A DNA stretch of 64,000 nt from Phlebotomus papatasi (GCF_024763615.1 NC_077222.1:105061417-105125416); one strand, 5' to 3'. Positions 12,761-24,088 are shown, counted from the first letter of the stretch. Program-made: numbers and translations. The notes: generated from the letters alone by a model not told the origin.

Positions 12761-13460
12761 CTTAATATATCCTTTCATCAGATGAAGATGTGAACTGTCT
12801 CAGTTGTTTGAATAGTTACCCTCACCCTCTAAACTAAACATATCTTTTGAGCAAAATTGTGAATTCAATGCATGGGTGCATTCTTATATTGCATCAATTT
12901 TCCCATCCTCAGAAAATCGTGAGATAGTATGGGAAAAATTCATTTCATGCGAGAAGGAGAAAATTGCAATGATCATTTTTCTCTTTGTCCAACACCCACG
13001 AAATATCCCCACTGAACACACGGATGTCCTGGATTTTACTCTCCAGGGGATGGTGATACACCCCTGGAAAAAGGGGGATACACATCCAATGTTTGGAGGC
13101 AGCCATCAAACAGAGACAATAAATAATTGCTCTGTTCGCTGAAGAAATCCATCTTGGCTGTCGTGCTGACGAGTGTTTCGTCTTTTGGAATTTCCCTCAA
13201 ACTCTGGCACAGTACTAAAACTATTGGTTGGAAGGGGTGGAAGTGGCTGAAGAATGTAAGTATTACCAGAAAACTTCTTTTAAGATATTTTTCTTCCATT
13301 TGTATCATTGGATATTTGCAGGGGATTGGCTTGAAGGCAGAATTTAGATAAATTAATGCAAATTTTTCATGTGACTAATTATTGAATGTATCTAGTAATC
13401 GTTTCAAAATTTTGACAACTTTATCAATGGTTCTGTGACTATATTTAAAACGTGCATGTG
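12761..13460. other. Non-coding stretch, no gene seen
   Basis: Slightly less AT-rich than its flanks. The frames at 12876-13142 (+) and 13036-13308 (-) overlap on opposite strands and neither shows a domain. Confidence 0.3.
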
Positions 13461-13937
13461 TATGTAAGATCTGTACTAAAATCTTTTTGTTTAGCCTTCT
13501 GGATTTTTTATTAACAAATTATTATTGCCACTTTAAGCAATGATGGACTATGATGTTGAAATATTACAATTGAATTTAAAAAAATGAAAGATTTTAGTAC
13601 AGGATCTCATCACTTAAGAAAATTGTACTGAAAATGCTTATGATAATCTTGGCGGATAAATTAAGTTATTCCATGTACAATTTTTTTATTATTTTGAAAA
13701 AAAAAAGACATCATAAAGCTTAGTAAAACTATATTGAATATACATGTGCTAAAATCCATTTTATATTAAAAAACTTATGTTTTTAGGTAGATTTAAAAAT
13801 TTTCGACAATTGTATTTTGAATATTAGTTATTAATAAATCTATGTATTGTAATCGTCTCGATTCGAAGCTTAACATTTTTAGTACAATTTTTTCTACTTT
13901 TTTAAGTACTTTCAACAAAATTTTCAAGATTTTTATT

Positions 13938-14877
13938 ATATTAGATGAGATCATATATTCTGTCACTAGAAGAGGTTGAAAGTTTGGAGTGGTATATCTC
14001 AGCTCCTGATGAACATAATTGGATGAGTGAACTATTGTTGGAAAGCTTGGTTCATTAGCTTTTAGAATCTGGTATACTTAATCTGCTATGGATAAACTAT
14101 GGTCATCCAGAACCATTTATGTCGAGGAAGACACATTTTGCAACGTTTTTTTTGGCCATCTACTTCTGGGACCAGGAGTGACCCACTTTTCCCGCACATG
14201 GACTGTTCGTTAGAGGAACTCAAATGGTACAATTTGTGGAAGAAACTTTTTTTTTGGACATCTTACTTTTTTTTATTCATCCACTCTTGCAAGAATTTTG
14301 AAGTGTTAAACGCAAGGAAAAAATTACAGAAATCCTAAAAGAGTGGTTTCTGGAGGAGAAAGATAGACGTGGGGATGAAATTGATGTGATATTTGGATTC
14401 CTTGGATCAACTTATGGGGGAGTACTTAGAACATTCCAAGTCGATATCTTCATTAGTTTGTCCAGAAAATGAGATAGAAGGATTTCTGTCATTTTTTTCT
14501 ATGCGTGTAAAATGTTAAAATTCTTGCAAAAGTGGATGAATAAAAAAAAGTAAGATGTCCAAAAAAAAGTTTCTACCACAAATTGTGCCTTTTGAGTTCC
14601 TCCAACAAACAGTCCATGTTCGAGAAAAGTGGGTCACTCCTGGTCCCAGAAGTAGATGGCCAAAAAAGACGTTGCAAAATGTGTCTTCCTCGACATAAAT
14701 GGTTCTGGATGGCCATGGTTTTTCCATAGCAGATTAAGTATACCAGATTCTAAAAGCTAATGAACCAAGCTTTCCAACAATAGTTCACTCATCCAATTAT
14801 GTTCATCAGGAGCTGAGATATACCACTCCAAACTTTCAACTTCTTCTAGTGACAGAATATATGATCTCATCCAATAT
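13938..14877. mobile_element. Fold-back element with ~400-bp inverted arms
   Basis: The arms 13938-14335 and 14480-14877 are inverted copies with only scattered mismatches, separated by about 144 bp. Outer ends read ATATTAGATGAGATC and its mirror GATCTCATCCAATAT. The match persists through GTCACTAGAAGA, GGAGTGGTATATCTCAGCTC, CTTCTGGGACCAGGAGTGAC and GGACATCTTACTTTTTTTTA. Open frames occur as mirror images in the two arms (14099-14338 + and 14515-14727 -) but show no transposase signature. It sits at a unit boundary of the surrounding tandem repeat and could extrude as a cruciform. Confidence 0.75.
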
Positions 14878-15428
14878 TAACAGATTTTCATTATCACTTT
14901 AACCAATAATGAAATCAGGATAGAATTAATCAAATAAATAATTTTAATAATCTTTGTACTAAAAACGGTAATAATACCTGTGACGCATGAATTGAGTCGT
15001 TGGTGTACTAATTTTTTTTTATGATTTTGGCAAAAAGACGTATAAATGACTTTGTATTTCTATATAGAATATGCATGTACTAAAATTTGAACCCTCTATT
15101 AAAAAACCTGTATTACAAGTTTGGTATTCAAAATTTGCTTCAAGAGTATTGGGAAGCTCAGTGATTAACAAATCCATATATTGTATTCGTCTCAATTCAG
15201 AGCACAAAAGTTTTAGTACAAAATTGAATATTTTTATTTCTTAGAGTATTTTCAATAAGGCTTTCTGAATCTTATAAAACATTAATGGATTTTTTTATCA
15301 CTTTAATTAATAATCAATATAAGATAATTAAAACTGTATGTTTTTAGTACAGAATCTTATAAACTTTAATAAATATTATACCAAAAACGGTAATGATACC
15401 GGTGATGTATTGATTAAGTTGTTGCATG

Positions 15429-15648
15429 TAGGGGAAAGTGACCTGCCTTTGAATGCGGCAGCCTTTGAATGCTTCAATTTTTCTCTTTGTTCCCTAAGCT
15501 AAAATTGCATTTTGTTAATCGGAGCTACTAGAAAATAGTTAATAAGTATTAACTATAGTTCACAAAATAGAATTTTTGCTTTGAGAAATAAGAGAAAAAT
15601 TGAAGCATTCACAGGCTGCCGCATTCAAAGGCAGGCCACTTTCCCCTA
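15429..15648. mobile_element. Palindromic MITE, TAGGGGAAAGTG termini
   Basis: TAGGGGAAAGTGACCTGCCT is mirrored by AGGCAGGCCACTTTCCCCTA. The arms continue through TTGAATGCGGCAGCCTTTGA and AATTTTTCTC. It is TA-bounded, 220 bp, with no ORF. It interrupts the GTAC-word tandem repeat. Confidence 0.75.
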
Positions 15649-15746
15649 CTATGTTTTATGATTTTGAAAAAAAAAATCATTGTAACAGTTCTATTCATGC
15701 CTGTGCTAAAATTTGAATTCTGTACTAAAAGAAACAAAAATATATA

Positions 15747-15944
15747 CGGGCTTCAGACATAAGACTTAGCCATCTGTTTTAACTCATCTAATTCCTAATC
15801 AGGCACGATCTTATAGAAAGTTGTTGTTTAGGATTAGATTATAGGGGCAAATGATTCATTAGATTTTGGAAGATTAATAAAATTGGTTGTTGTTTAGATT
15901 TTTGAGACCTTGGGGAACTGGGATAAACCTCCAGTCTGAAGTCG
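15747..15944. mobile_element. MITE, CTTCAGAC..TTAGCC family (copy 1)
   Basis: Left end GGCTTCAGACATAAGACTTA; right end GGGATAAACCTCCAGTCTGAAG, an imperfect mirror. Related ~200-bp copies are at 37458-37650, 49229-49424 and 59469-59667, sharing the inner blocks CAAATGA(C/T)..TTAGATTTTG and AATAAAATTGGT(T/C)G. Confidence 0.65.
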
Positions 15945-16340
15945 GCAATATGGACTATCTAAGTGTCTGGAAAATTATGAGTAATTTTTTCAATGGCTTT
16001 GTTATTCAATTTGGAGCAGGCAGGTGCTAAAATTCAATATCTGTACTAAAAAATGTGTTTTGGTTCTCAGGAACTGTCCAAAAGCAATACCCTAATAATT
16101 ATTAACCTAAGAATGGTAATATATTTTTTAGTTCAGTATACAAAGTTTTTAGTACCAAACTTTACGTTTTTACTAATTTTTGAAGTTTTACAGAAATGAA
16201 AATCTAATTTTGCCTTTGATCAAATAGAATATATACGTTCAGAATGGTCTTTTTTGGAATTTTTGGATAAAATTCTTAGTAGTTTGACTATTGTTCGTGT
16301 ACTAAAATCAAATATCTGTACTAAAAATTATCAGTATTAA

Positions 16341-17640
16341 ATGTAACCAAATAGTTTTTCATCCCAGGATTAAGTAACATGATCTACTTTAAAGTACAAT
16401 GTTTCAGAACATTCGTACATGAAACAAAAACCCTTTTTATTACAACTTATTTTGGGGAATCTAATTTTAGGTCCAATTTCAAGAGCTGTCAGTATCACAT
16501 GAAACAATCTGGCATTAGGTGCTAAAAATTGAGAGGAATTGTTCCGTGCAAGTGATTTGGATTTGCCGGACCTTATCAGGAGGCACAAGGTAAACAGAAA
16601 TATCGCGATTTCGTTGGAAAATTTATTTAATTTTCTCCTTTTATAGCTCACTTTCCATCCCAACCACCTTCACGCGCAACATGAATGATGGTATCAAATA
16701 TTATATAAAAAAGAGTTGCCCCCCGGCTGAAAATGAACGAGAATTTAATACATATTTATAAATTGTGACCCATAGGGGGTGGATTCTGGCGCCTAGTCTC
16801 GCACACAGTCAAAAAAATCCAGTGTGTCACCTATAAAAATGTTACCACCATTAAATAGTGGTGTGACACGCGTTTAATATAAATCCGGCCATAATTAAAT
16901 TCACATAACTTAGTATCGTGATTTTGGCCACTCATTCCATCCACAAGGAAGTACTGATGGGGTCCTTTTTTTGGACTGGCACTGAGAGACTCAGTGTTAG
17001 GCTTTTTTACACCCTCCTACCCTTGGTACCACGTATTGGGACACACCTTTAATTTGCTTAATTTACACGCATAATTTTTTCACATTAACCAGCAAAAGTT
17101 GCCAGTGAACACCAAAAGTTGGAAGTCCTTTCTTCTATGAACTTAGTCATATAATTGGAAAATCACTCAGTGCTATATTTTTGGGCAGTTCTCTCTTTCT
17201 CCCATTCATTGGAGGCATGAAAAGTGGAAGAGAAAATGCCTCACTTCCTCTCCTTTTTGGCCAAAAACAAACCCACCCTATCGTTGGGGAGACGCCAGAT
17301 CCTGGAGACTGGGTCAGATGGAGGCAAAACACACGATTTTACCATTTAATCAGCAGGAGGCAAAAAGACCAACTGGACGGTTGTTTTTAATTTTTTTCGC
17401 TCAGCTTTATTTTAATAATATTAAATAATATAATAAAATTTAGTCTTTGTCACGTTAGGTCATAAATTCTGACTCCATATCTGGAGACAATCTGTTATAC
17501 AGTTCCAACAATATAATTCTCTTTTTTTGTGCCACCTTCGGGGCTTGATGGAGACCTCCGAAAATGCCCAGAGAGGTTGATGATTGCTGAAAGAATATAC
17601 AACGAGATCGGAATGTTTTTCTTTCAAAGTTACCTCAAGA
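16341..17640. other. Non-coding stretch, no gene seen
   Basis: At 16831-16872 GTGTGTCAC.., a TATA-like CTATAAAAAT, and a mirrored GTGGTGTGACAC lie within about 40 bp. This could be a core-promoter-like or hairpin motif, but there is no gene to attach it to. Frames at 16370-16663 (-) and 17147-17390 (both strands) have no domains. Confidence 0.3.
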
Positions 17641-17766
17641 ATCCAAAAATCTTAGTTAGTACTAAATTTAGTACATGATAAAATTTAGTCCTTAGTGGCA
17701 TTATCGACAATTGAAAACGGTTAAAATAATTTCTGAGAAATAAAAACTGAGATTTAGTATGTACTA

Positions 17767-17779
17767 AATTTAGTACTAG
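17767..17779. repeat. SINE target-site duplication, left copy
   Basis: AATTTAGTACTAG, repeated exactly at 18044-18056 after the SINE tail. The duplicated site is itself one of the TTTAGTAC words of this region. Confidence 0.8.
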
Positions 17780-18043
17780 GCACTCAATTGGTCAAGTGGT
17801 AGAGTACTCGTTTTATGATGCAAGTGTCCCGGGTTCGAATCCCCTTTAGGTCACCAGGAATTTTTCTGGGGTTAAAGGTATTCGAATTGCATCCAGTGAG
17901 CTTTACTGCACTTGATTCCATAGGTATAGTACTGACAACCTTATCCCGTACAAGAAAAAATAATAATGTATGTCCAAAAATCTCCTTGCGAGAAGGCCTT
18001 GTACCTTCATGGAATGTTGTGTCAGTATTATTATTATTATTGT
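17780..18043 (+). mobile_element. tRNA-derived SINE with perfect 13-bp target duplication
   Basis: The head carries an A-box-like TGGTCAAGTGG (17789-17799) and a perfect pol III B box GGTTCGAATCC (17832-17842), as in a tRNA gene. A non-tRNA body follows, then a conserved-looking block (GAGAAGGCCTTGTACC, ATGGAATGTTGTG), ending in a (TTA)n tail. AATTTAGTACTAG flanks it on both sides (17767-17779 and 18044-18056), the mark of target-primed reverse transcription. It is 264 bp without protein coding, so it would depend on a LINE partner. The family name is not known to me. Confidence 0.8.
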
Positions 18044-18056
18044 AATTTAGTACTAG
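18044..18056. repeat. SINE target-site duplication, right copy
   Basis: Exact 13-bp match to 17767-17779. Confidence 0.8.
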
Positions 18057-19529
18057 AGTTGAGGATCCGAAAGGTCTATGTAATGATTTATATATTTTCT
18101 TAACCACAAAGCTACTCGAGTTTTTTCTAAAGTACGTGGAGGACGATGAATTTATACTTGTACTAAATTTTTAGCAAAGGAATTTGAAAATTTAGATGTC
18201 TTTTTGAATCTATTAAATTCCCTACGTCAGACGTTTCAAATATTGATAGCTGCTATTGCATATAATTGGAACTGCAAAGCCCACAAAATAATTTTAGTAC
18301 AACATTGGCATTCAGTTTTAAAATTCATATAACCCAGAGATAAGTACTAAAATTCATTAATTTATTTGTATTACATCCATTTCAGTATTTAAAATAGCAA
18401 TTCGAGTTATTTAATTCTATTTTTCACATAATGTTTCGGAAAATAGATTTGTACTAAATTGTAGTAACTTTCTATTTTCGTTTTTGACGACTTCAAAAAC
18501 TTGTTTTTTTTATTTTATTTAAAGGCGAGTAGTAAAATCTGACGGTTGTTAAATTTAGTAAAACAGCCAAAGTGAATCGTTCTTCTCATTTAGTACTAAA
18601 AAAAACGTTTTTTTTTATTTTCATCTAATCTTTCAAATATGGACTCAAATCAGTTTTAAAATTTAGAGGTAAATAAACAAGTTTCCTATCTAAATTCGTC
18701 AACTGTTTTCTTGGCGTTGATGAACAAACTCAAGTAATTTGTTTTTCGTATGGCAACCCAATCAACAGTATTGTAATGTATACTTCAGTAATGTATACTT
18801 AATTTGTCACATGTTCAACTAGATCGTTCTGATTTAGTACTAATATTTCTAATATTTTCTTTATATTACATTTTAAATGAGAATTTATATCAATTTAATT
18901 ATTTATTCAAAAAAAATGTAAATACAAAAGACTTTTGTGCTACTAATCCTGATTAGTGTATTTTGTACTAAAAAAAACATTTGAATTACATTTCGGTTTT
19001 TCAAAACATTAACAATCATTTTTATAAAATAAAATGTACCTTAAATGAAAGTGTTATGTATATTAAAAAAGAAGCGAATCAATTAGTACTAATGCGTTTG
19101 TACTAAATGAATACTAAATCCACTTCTGTATTGATCTAAAGTTTATTGTTTATAAATTGAGGTTATTATATGATTAATTAATCAACAATAGTGTTTTGAC
19201 AGCACGATACTGTTTGGGAGTAATAGAACATATACAGTTGAACGTCTACTGCTGTATTAGCATAGGTAAACGGCTTCAGGAGCAATCCGGTGGAATAGCT
19301 CCCACACTGGTTGCTAATACCGAAATATGATTAATTTTATTAATTTTTCGATACCCCTAAATATTTGAACATATTTTTTACAGTAGAATGGTAAAAATAA
19401 AAGAAGTAGTACTAAAATTTTTAGTACTTTCTTTTTTAGTATTTTTTGAGACATCTTTTTATTTTTTTCTACAAAACCGTATTTATAGTGCTATTCTTTT
19501 AACAATAAACGGTTTTTCTTTGCATCTTT

Positions 19530-19655
19530 AACACTTTACTGTTCACAAGTGTGTCAGCATTATTGGGCTTTTCTTTGCGTTAAACGGTACCGACACGAAC
19601 CAACATAAGGAAAAGCCGATAATGCAGAAGCACATGAGAATATCCATGTACTAAA
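19530..19655. mobile_element. Small palindromic element, ACTTTACTGTTC..AAGTG family (diverged copy)
   Basis: ACTTTACTGTTCACAAGTG followed by CAGCATTATTGGGCTTTTC is mirrored by GGAAAAGCCGATAATGCAGA and AGCACATGAGAATAT. It is related to the better-preserved 166-bp copy at 22038-22203. Confidence 0.5.
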
Positions 19656-19852
19656 ACAAAAATATTCAGGACAAGGATATCCGTTTTATTTTTAATTGGA
19701 ATTGGACTATAATGAATTAGTACTAAATACTAAATGCACTTTTGTAATTGGTTTTAAATTTAGTTTTCAAAAAATAAGATAATTTAATTGAACAATGATT
19801 TGACAGCAGGATACTCTATGGGAGTAATGAAATATTTACAATAAATTTGCTT

Positions 19853-20070
19853 TAGTCGAAAGTACTCTCCCTTCGAACGTTCATACCTTCGAATAATGTG
19901 CATTTCTTTTAATTTTCCTAAGAGATTTAAACAAAATTATCAAATAATTATCAATAATTGATAAAAGCTAACTAATATTTGAAAGAAATGTGTGAAACTC
20001 TTAGGTAAAATAAAAGAAAATCCACATTATTCGAAGGCATGAACGTTCGAAGGGAGAGTACTTTCCCCTA
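19853..20070. mobile_element. Palindromic MITE, TAGGGGAAAGTACTC termini
   Basis: The right end GAGTACTTTCCCCTA mirrors a left end TAGTCGAAAGTACTC. The arms continue through CCCTTCGAACGTTCATACC / GGCATGAACGTTCGAAGGG and TTCGAATAATGTG. It is TA-bounded, about 218 bp, with no ORF. It lies inside the GTAC-word field. Confidence 0.65.
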
Positions 20071-20235
20071 TGGGTTGCTTATTTAAAAAATGGTAATATT
20101 AACTATGATGTACTAAAAATTTTAGTACATCTTTTTCTATACCTTTTCGAGATATTATCCATTTCTTTTCCACAAAATTGGATTTAGTGTAGAACCTAGA
20201 ACGTTCAGAGGTGAATGACAATTTTTTTAGTACAG

Positions 20236-22037
20236 ACGTCCTAATATTTTAAACATTATTAGCCCTTTGGAAAAATCACATGACTGGGGTAAAAACCAAG
20301 CCCCTAATTAAGTAACGCAATTTTTATATGGATTGTCAAATAAATCTCGCGTTAAAAAATTTTCTTCTCTAACCTCACCTTTCACACTGTCTCAATGCTC
20401 TATGAACTATTTATTAATAGTAATTAAATATGTTTTTCTGTATACCTCCGGTGCTAAAGAAAATGAGCCTCAGTTGAATGTCGATGGCTGAGTCCGCTGA
20501 AGGGAGGCAAGAAAAAAAGTGTGGAGCTTTTATGGCTAAATATCACGAAAATGATTTAATATATTTTGTGGAATAATTCAATATTTAATCATGAATACTT
20601 GAAGTTTTCATCATCATTTCATTTAATATTGCTCTTCTCACATTATTAGCCAATATGTACGCAAGAACTTTGAGCTTTCTGCCATGTGGGAGGTGAGGTT
20701 TGTGGAGCTTTTCCACGAATACATTCAAATATCAACAAGTTAAATTTCAATTTGCCTCCATGGTTCATCTTTCTCCAAATCCCCCCTCCCCCCACAGACT
20801 CTCAGAAATTTTGGATGTGAATGTGATATTCTTGGGGAGTCTCACAGAGAGAATTATTTACACTATTTTCCCCATTCCATGGCGAAATAGAAATTTTCCG
20901 GGTAAATTATGAAACATGGGAAATATTCTCTTGAAAATCTCGCGCCCATTTCTCACATGATGGATTTTTGGACCATCCAACTTGACTCAGAATATCCCCC
21001 CTAAACTCCCTCAAACTCCCTCAAACTCCTCAAAGTTTGACAAAAGGGGTTTTCTGGGTTGAAAATAGAGAAATGTGTATGTTGCAATGAAATTTGAGTT
21101 TTCCACACTTTTCACCATATGTAGTTTCATTTTCACATATTTGCCATAAATTTAATCTATTCAAATTTCATATTGCTTTTAAAAGATACACATTAGGAAT
21201 ATACGGCAAATATTGAGTGTTCCGAACTAACATTACTCTATTGTTTGACTTTCTTCAACAATATGTTGGAAAATGGGAAAACGCTATATGAATTGCACAA
21301 AATTCGACAAACGCGCCAAAATTTTCCTCCCTTGGAAAACTTTTACCCCATACAAAATTTCTCCCATAATATTCCTCGCTTTTTCCCATCCAATATTTGT
21401 CACACAAAGATTTTCTGTTTGATAAAAATTTTCCCGGAGTCACATGAGAAAATTAATTCATTCGTCTGTCGAAGGGAGATTAATTCCCAGACTCACGTGC
21501 CCTCAAATAAAATTCTGCTCACGGTGGAAAGTCATCAATTGTATCAAACATATGTCCATCCATTAGTGGCCTTCATCTCATTCGTCTCCTCCTTCCTCGA
21601 ATGCCAAAATTCTCCCTCAGGAGGATTGGTTGCAGGATATTCATCGAAATTGACTTGGTGTGGAATTTCCCTGGATTTCCTTCATCCCACTCCACCCGAA
21701 GAAGTATCAACCCCCAAATGGCCAATGGGTATTTCTCTTTTACCGAATTTCTTCACCAATACCCCAAGATTAATCCCCAATTGTTGGGTTATCCCCATTT
21801 TCCCCCAAGGGATATCCTATAAAAACATTGTACAAAAAATGTTGAGGGTTCCGTGGGAAAATCTTGTAAAATTTGACTTATTGAATTTAAAGATTTCGAA
21901 TTTATAAGGGTTTAATTTATGCAAGAAATCTTAGAATTTTTGTACTCATTGAATTAAACCTATTGTTGTAGGCATATTAATATAATATTATCTTGTATAA
22001 TGGTGCTATTCCAATGAAAAATTAATATTTTTTAATA
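20236..22037. other. Non-coding stretch with one long unexplained frame
   Basis: Contains a 220-codon open frame at 21245-21907 (+). I do not recognise any domain; the translation is rich in Phe, Asn, Pro and Ser with no repeats, signal peptide or catalytic motif, so I do not call it a gene. A short CTCAAACTCC tandem lies at about 21003-21033. Confidence 0.3.
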
Positions 22038-22203
22038 CTTTACTGTTCTCAAGTGCTTCTGCATTATCGACTTGTTTTGTCTTGGTTCCTGTCACGACTG
22101 TTTGGTGGTCTTAGAATTCGTCGAGGATTGCAGGAAACAGTTGAGACAAGAACCAACAAAAACAAAAGACAATAATGCAGAAGCAGTTGAGAGTAAAGTT
22201 CTA
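22038..22203. mobile_element. MITE, ACTTTACTGTTCTCAAGTGC termini
   Basis: ACTTTACTGTTCTCAAGTGC then TTCTGCATTATCG is mirrored by CAATAATGCAGAAGC and AGTTGAGAGTAAAGT. The arms also share TTGTCTTGGTTC / GAACCAAG-like blocks. 166 bp, no ORF. A diverged relative is at 19530-19655. Confidence 0.65.
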
Positions 22204-22228
22204 AAAAAAACAGCACCTTAAAGTGGTA

Positions 22229-22630
22229 AATGTCACACTTGCACATTAATATTTTAATGTGATTCACATTCATTGTCGCTTGTGAGCGTCCAAATATGTT
22301 ATTTGTGTCTTTGAGTCACTTAATATTTGGGGTTTTTCTATTTATTGATGAAGAAGTGGACTTGGCCTGCAAAAATAAGTTTAAATTTACCTTAAGCATA
22401 AATATTTTTCACATTAAAAAATTAAAGAGAAAACCGCATTAATTTTTCGCATTAATGCTATAAATCAATTTATATCAAATTTTGCGGGCCAAGTCTACCT
22501 TTTTATCAACAAATAGATCAAAGTTTGAATATAAAATTATTCAATTACACAAATTACACATTTGGACTTTCACCATCGACAGTTAATGTGAATCATATTA
22601 AAATTTTAATGTGCAAGTGTGATAACACAG
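22229..22630 (-). mobile_element. ~405-bp MITE family, copy 1
   Basis: Right end GTGTGATAACACAG and left end (A)TGTCACACTTGCACATT are mirrored, with subterminal ATTAAAATTTTAATGTG and GACAATTAATGTGAATCAC-like blocks and a TA on each side. The interior (AAAAAGTGGACTTGGCCTGC, ATTAATGCGAAAAATTAATG) is shared with 27725-28131 and 62665-63070 but in the opposite orientation. Long inverted arms, no ORF. Confidence 0.8.
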
Positions 22631-22631
22631 T

Positions 22632-23160
22632 AAGAACGATGGAATGATATAGTGAAAACTTGAATAAGGTCTTAATAGAACAGGTGTTGATTCCTCCAGA
22701 GTTTCTTTTACAAAAATATCCACATCCACAATCCTCACAAGTTTCCTGGACTCGTGCAGAAAAAAGAATAACACTATTCTTTTTCACAAGCTTCACTGGG
22801 AAACTACCCAGCAAAACTTCGATCTGCAATTCTGCACTTTTGAAATTTTAACGTTTCTTGTCATTCAATCGGATACTTCGTGTGGCTTCGGGATAGTCGT
22901 GCGACTTCGTGAGCATCGCGAATTTCTTTCGTGTTTTCTAACCATTTCCTTTCCCGTCGTATTTTCTATTATGGCTGATTTAATAATATTGTATTATAAC
23001 ATTATAATAATATTGTAAAAAAAAGAGAGTATTCACGTAAAATTGTTGAATAAAAATTGAATATTAAATAAATTGAAATACATATTTTTATGTAGTTAAA
23101 ATAATGTTTAGAAACATTAGAAAGGGTAGAAGAAATGTAGAAATCATCTAAATACTCTAA
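22632..23160. other. Non-coding stretch; small opposing frames
   Basis: A minus-strand frame (22593-22829) contains a Cys-rich run CEDCGCGYFC but overlaps the end of the neighbouring MITE and has no recognised domain. A GC-richer patch at 22865-22965 ends in an ATG with good context but only a 15-codon frame follows. Confidence 0.25.
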
Positions 23161-23340
23161 AGAAATTCTGCCGATAATTTTAAAATTTTCTATAGAAATT
23201 CTGCAGAAAATTCCGCAGAATTTTCATACAACGATCGGATCCACCTTAGAACAAAATTCTGCAGAAATTCTGCTGATTTTTCGGCAGTTAGTAATTCAAA
23301 TCTGACGAATTTCTGCAGAATTCTGCAGAATTTGCCGGGT
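23160..23340. repeat. Cluster of TTCTGCAGAA palindromes
   Basis: TTCTGCAGAA or near variants (TTCCGCAGAA, TTCTGCTGAT, TTCTGCCGAT) occur repeatedly within 180 bp, for example in GAAATTCTGCAGAAAATTCC and TTTCTGCAGAATTCTGCAGA. A related pair is near 5718 (ATTCTGCAGAAAATCTGCAG). Confidence 0.55.
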
Positions 23341-24088
23341 GGGTAGGTGCACTCCAAGATCACCAAGGAGACTTGAATGAAAACTACTTAATTTTTGTAA
23401 TTTTACTGGAACTCTTTTATTTGACTTTCGTTGCTCAGCTGACAAAATTAAAGTAGGAAAAGTCTTTGAGGGCATATTAATTTGGCTTCCAACACTTCTT
23501 ATTTTCCCGATTTAATCGAAAGTTCAATTAGTCGAATAAAAGATTTTCGAAAAATATAATGCTTTTTCTTTAAATTTTAGTATATTGTAGTTGAGGTTAA
23601 GACCTGTTTAATGGTGGGTAGCACACCTTCCTCGATGTTCTCTGATCTAAGCTATATAGGGAGTTCTGCCTTGAAAAAAAAATTTATGAATGAGCTCCAA
23701 TAGTAGGCAATTAATATCAAATTCTTTCAATCCGCTGTCACTTAAGCCGAAACTCCATGTAATCAAAAATTTCTCAACCGGGCTGCATTTTCGGTGTTTA
23801 CGAAGCGATTTCTAAGAAATTCTTTGTATATTGTATCCATTGTATCTGAGATTTAGAACCTTCTAACGATAGGTTGCATCTGTCCTCATTCCGCCGCAAT
23901 GTAGTCCGACCCGACCCAACCCTTACTATACCGAAATTGACCGGACTCTCTCTCTTTCTAATGCTTATTAGCCGATTCCAATAAACTTTCTTTTTCTTTT
24001 GTTGGCCTTTTATCAAAAGCGACCTCGGAGTGTTTATAACTCGGGGTGCCTGAAGAACAGTTTTCTCGACACGATTCCTTATGGGTCC
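23341..24088. other. Non-coding stretch, no gene seen
   Basis: No supported gene or repeat. Confidence 0.3.

Larger units (their letters stand above)
13461..16340. repeat. Degenerate ~440-bp tandem repeat carrying TTTAGTAC words, with inserted elements
   Basis: Successive units start with a GGATTTTTTATTAAC-type block followed by CACTTTAA(G/C/T)(C/A/T)AAT at about 13500, 14883 and 15287. The first spacing is about 443 bp once the 940-bp fold-back element is removed; the second is 404 bp. Shared later blocks include CTATGTATTGTAATCGTCTC / CATATATTGTATTCGTCTC and TTTTTAGTACAA. A further part (16020-16330) has paired GTGCTAAAATTCAATATC..GTACTAAAA blocks about 275 bp apart. The array is interrupted by the elements at 13938-14877, 15429-15648 and 15747-15944. 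Confidence 0.6.
17641..20235. repeat. TTTAGTAC/GTACTAAA word field, right part
   Basis: GTAC cores flanked by TTTA and/or TAAA lie at 17659, 17671, 17761, 17773, 18160, 18297, 18344, 18451, 18593, 18837, 18965, 19086, 19100, 19409, 19424, 19648, 19720, 20110, 20125 and 20230. Many form the full palindrome TTTAGTACTAAA, or close pairs such as GTACTAAATTTAGTAC and GTACTAAAAATTTTAGTAC. The spacer sequence is otherwise poorly conserved. Elements inserted inside: the SINE at 17780, and MITEs at about 19530 and 19853. Confidence 0.65.

Noticed and set aside
17780..17857. Possible functional tRNA gene
   Set aside because: The A and B boxes are good, but the acceptor ends do not pair cleanly, and a SINE body, TTA tail and target duplication follow.
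22593..22829. Cys-rich 78-codon minus frame
   Set aside because: It overlaps a MITE terminus and matches no cysteine-pattern family I know.
23163..23335. Heat-shock element reading of the TTCTGCAGAA cluster
   Set aside because: The GAA/TTC blocks are spaced by four or zero bases, not the two required for HSEs.
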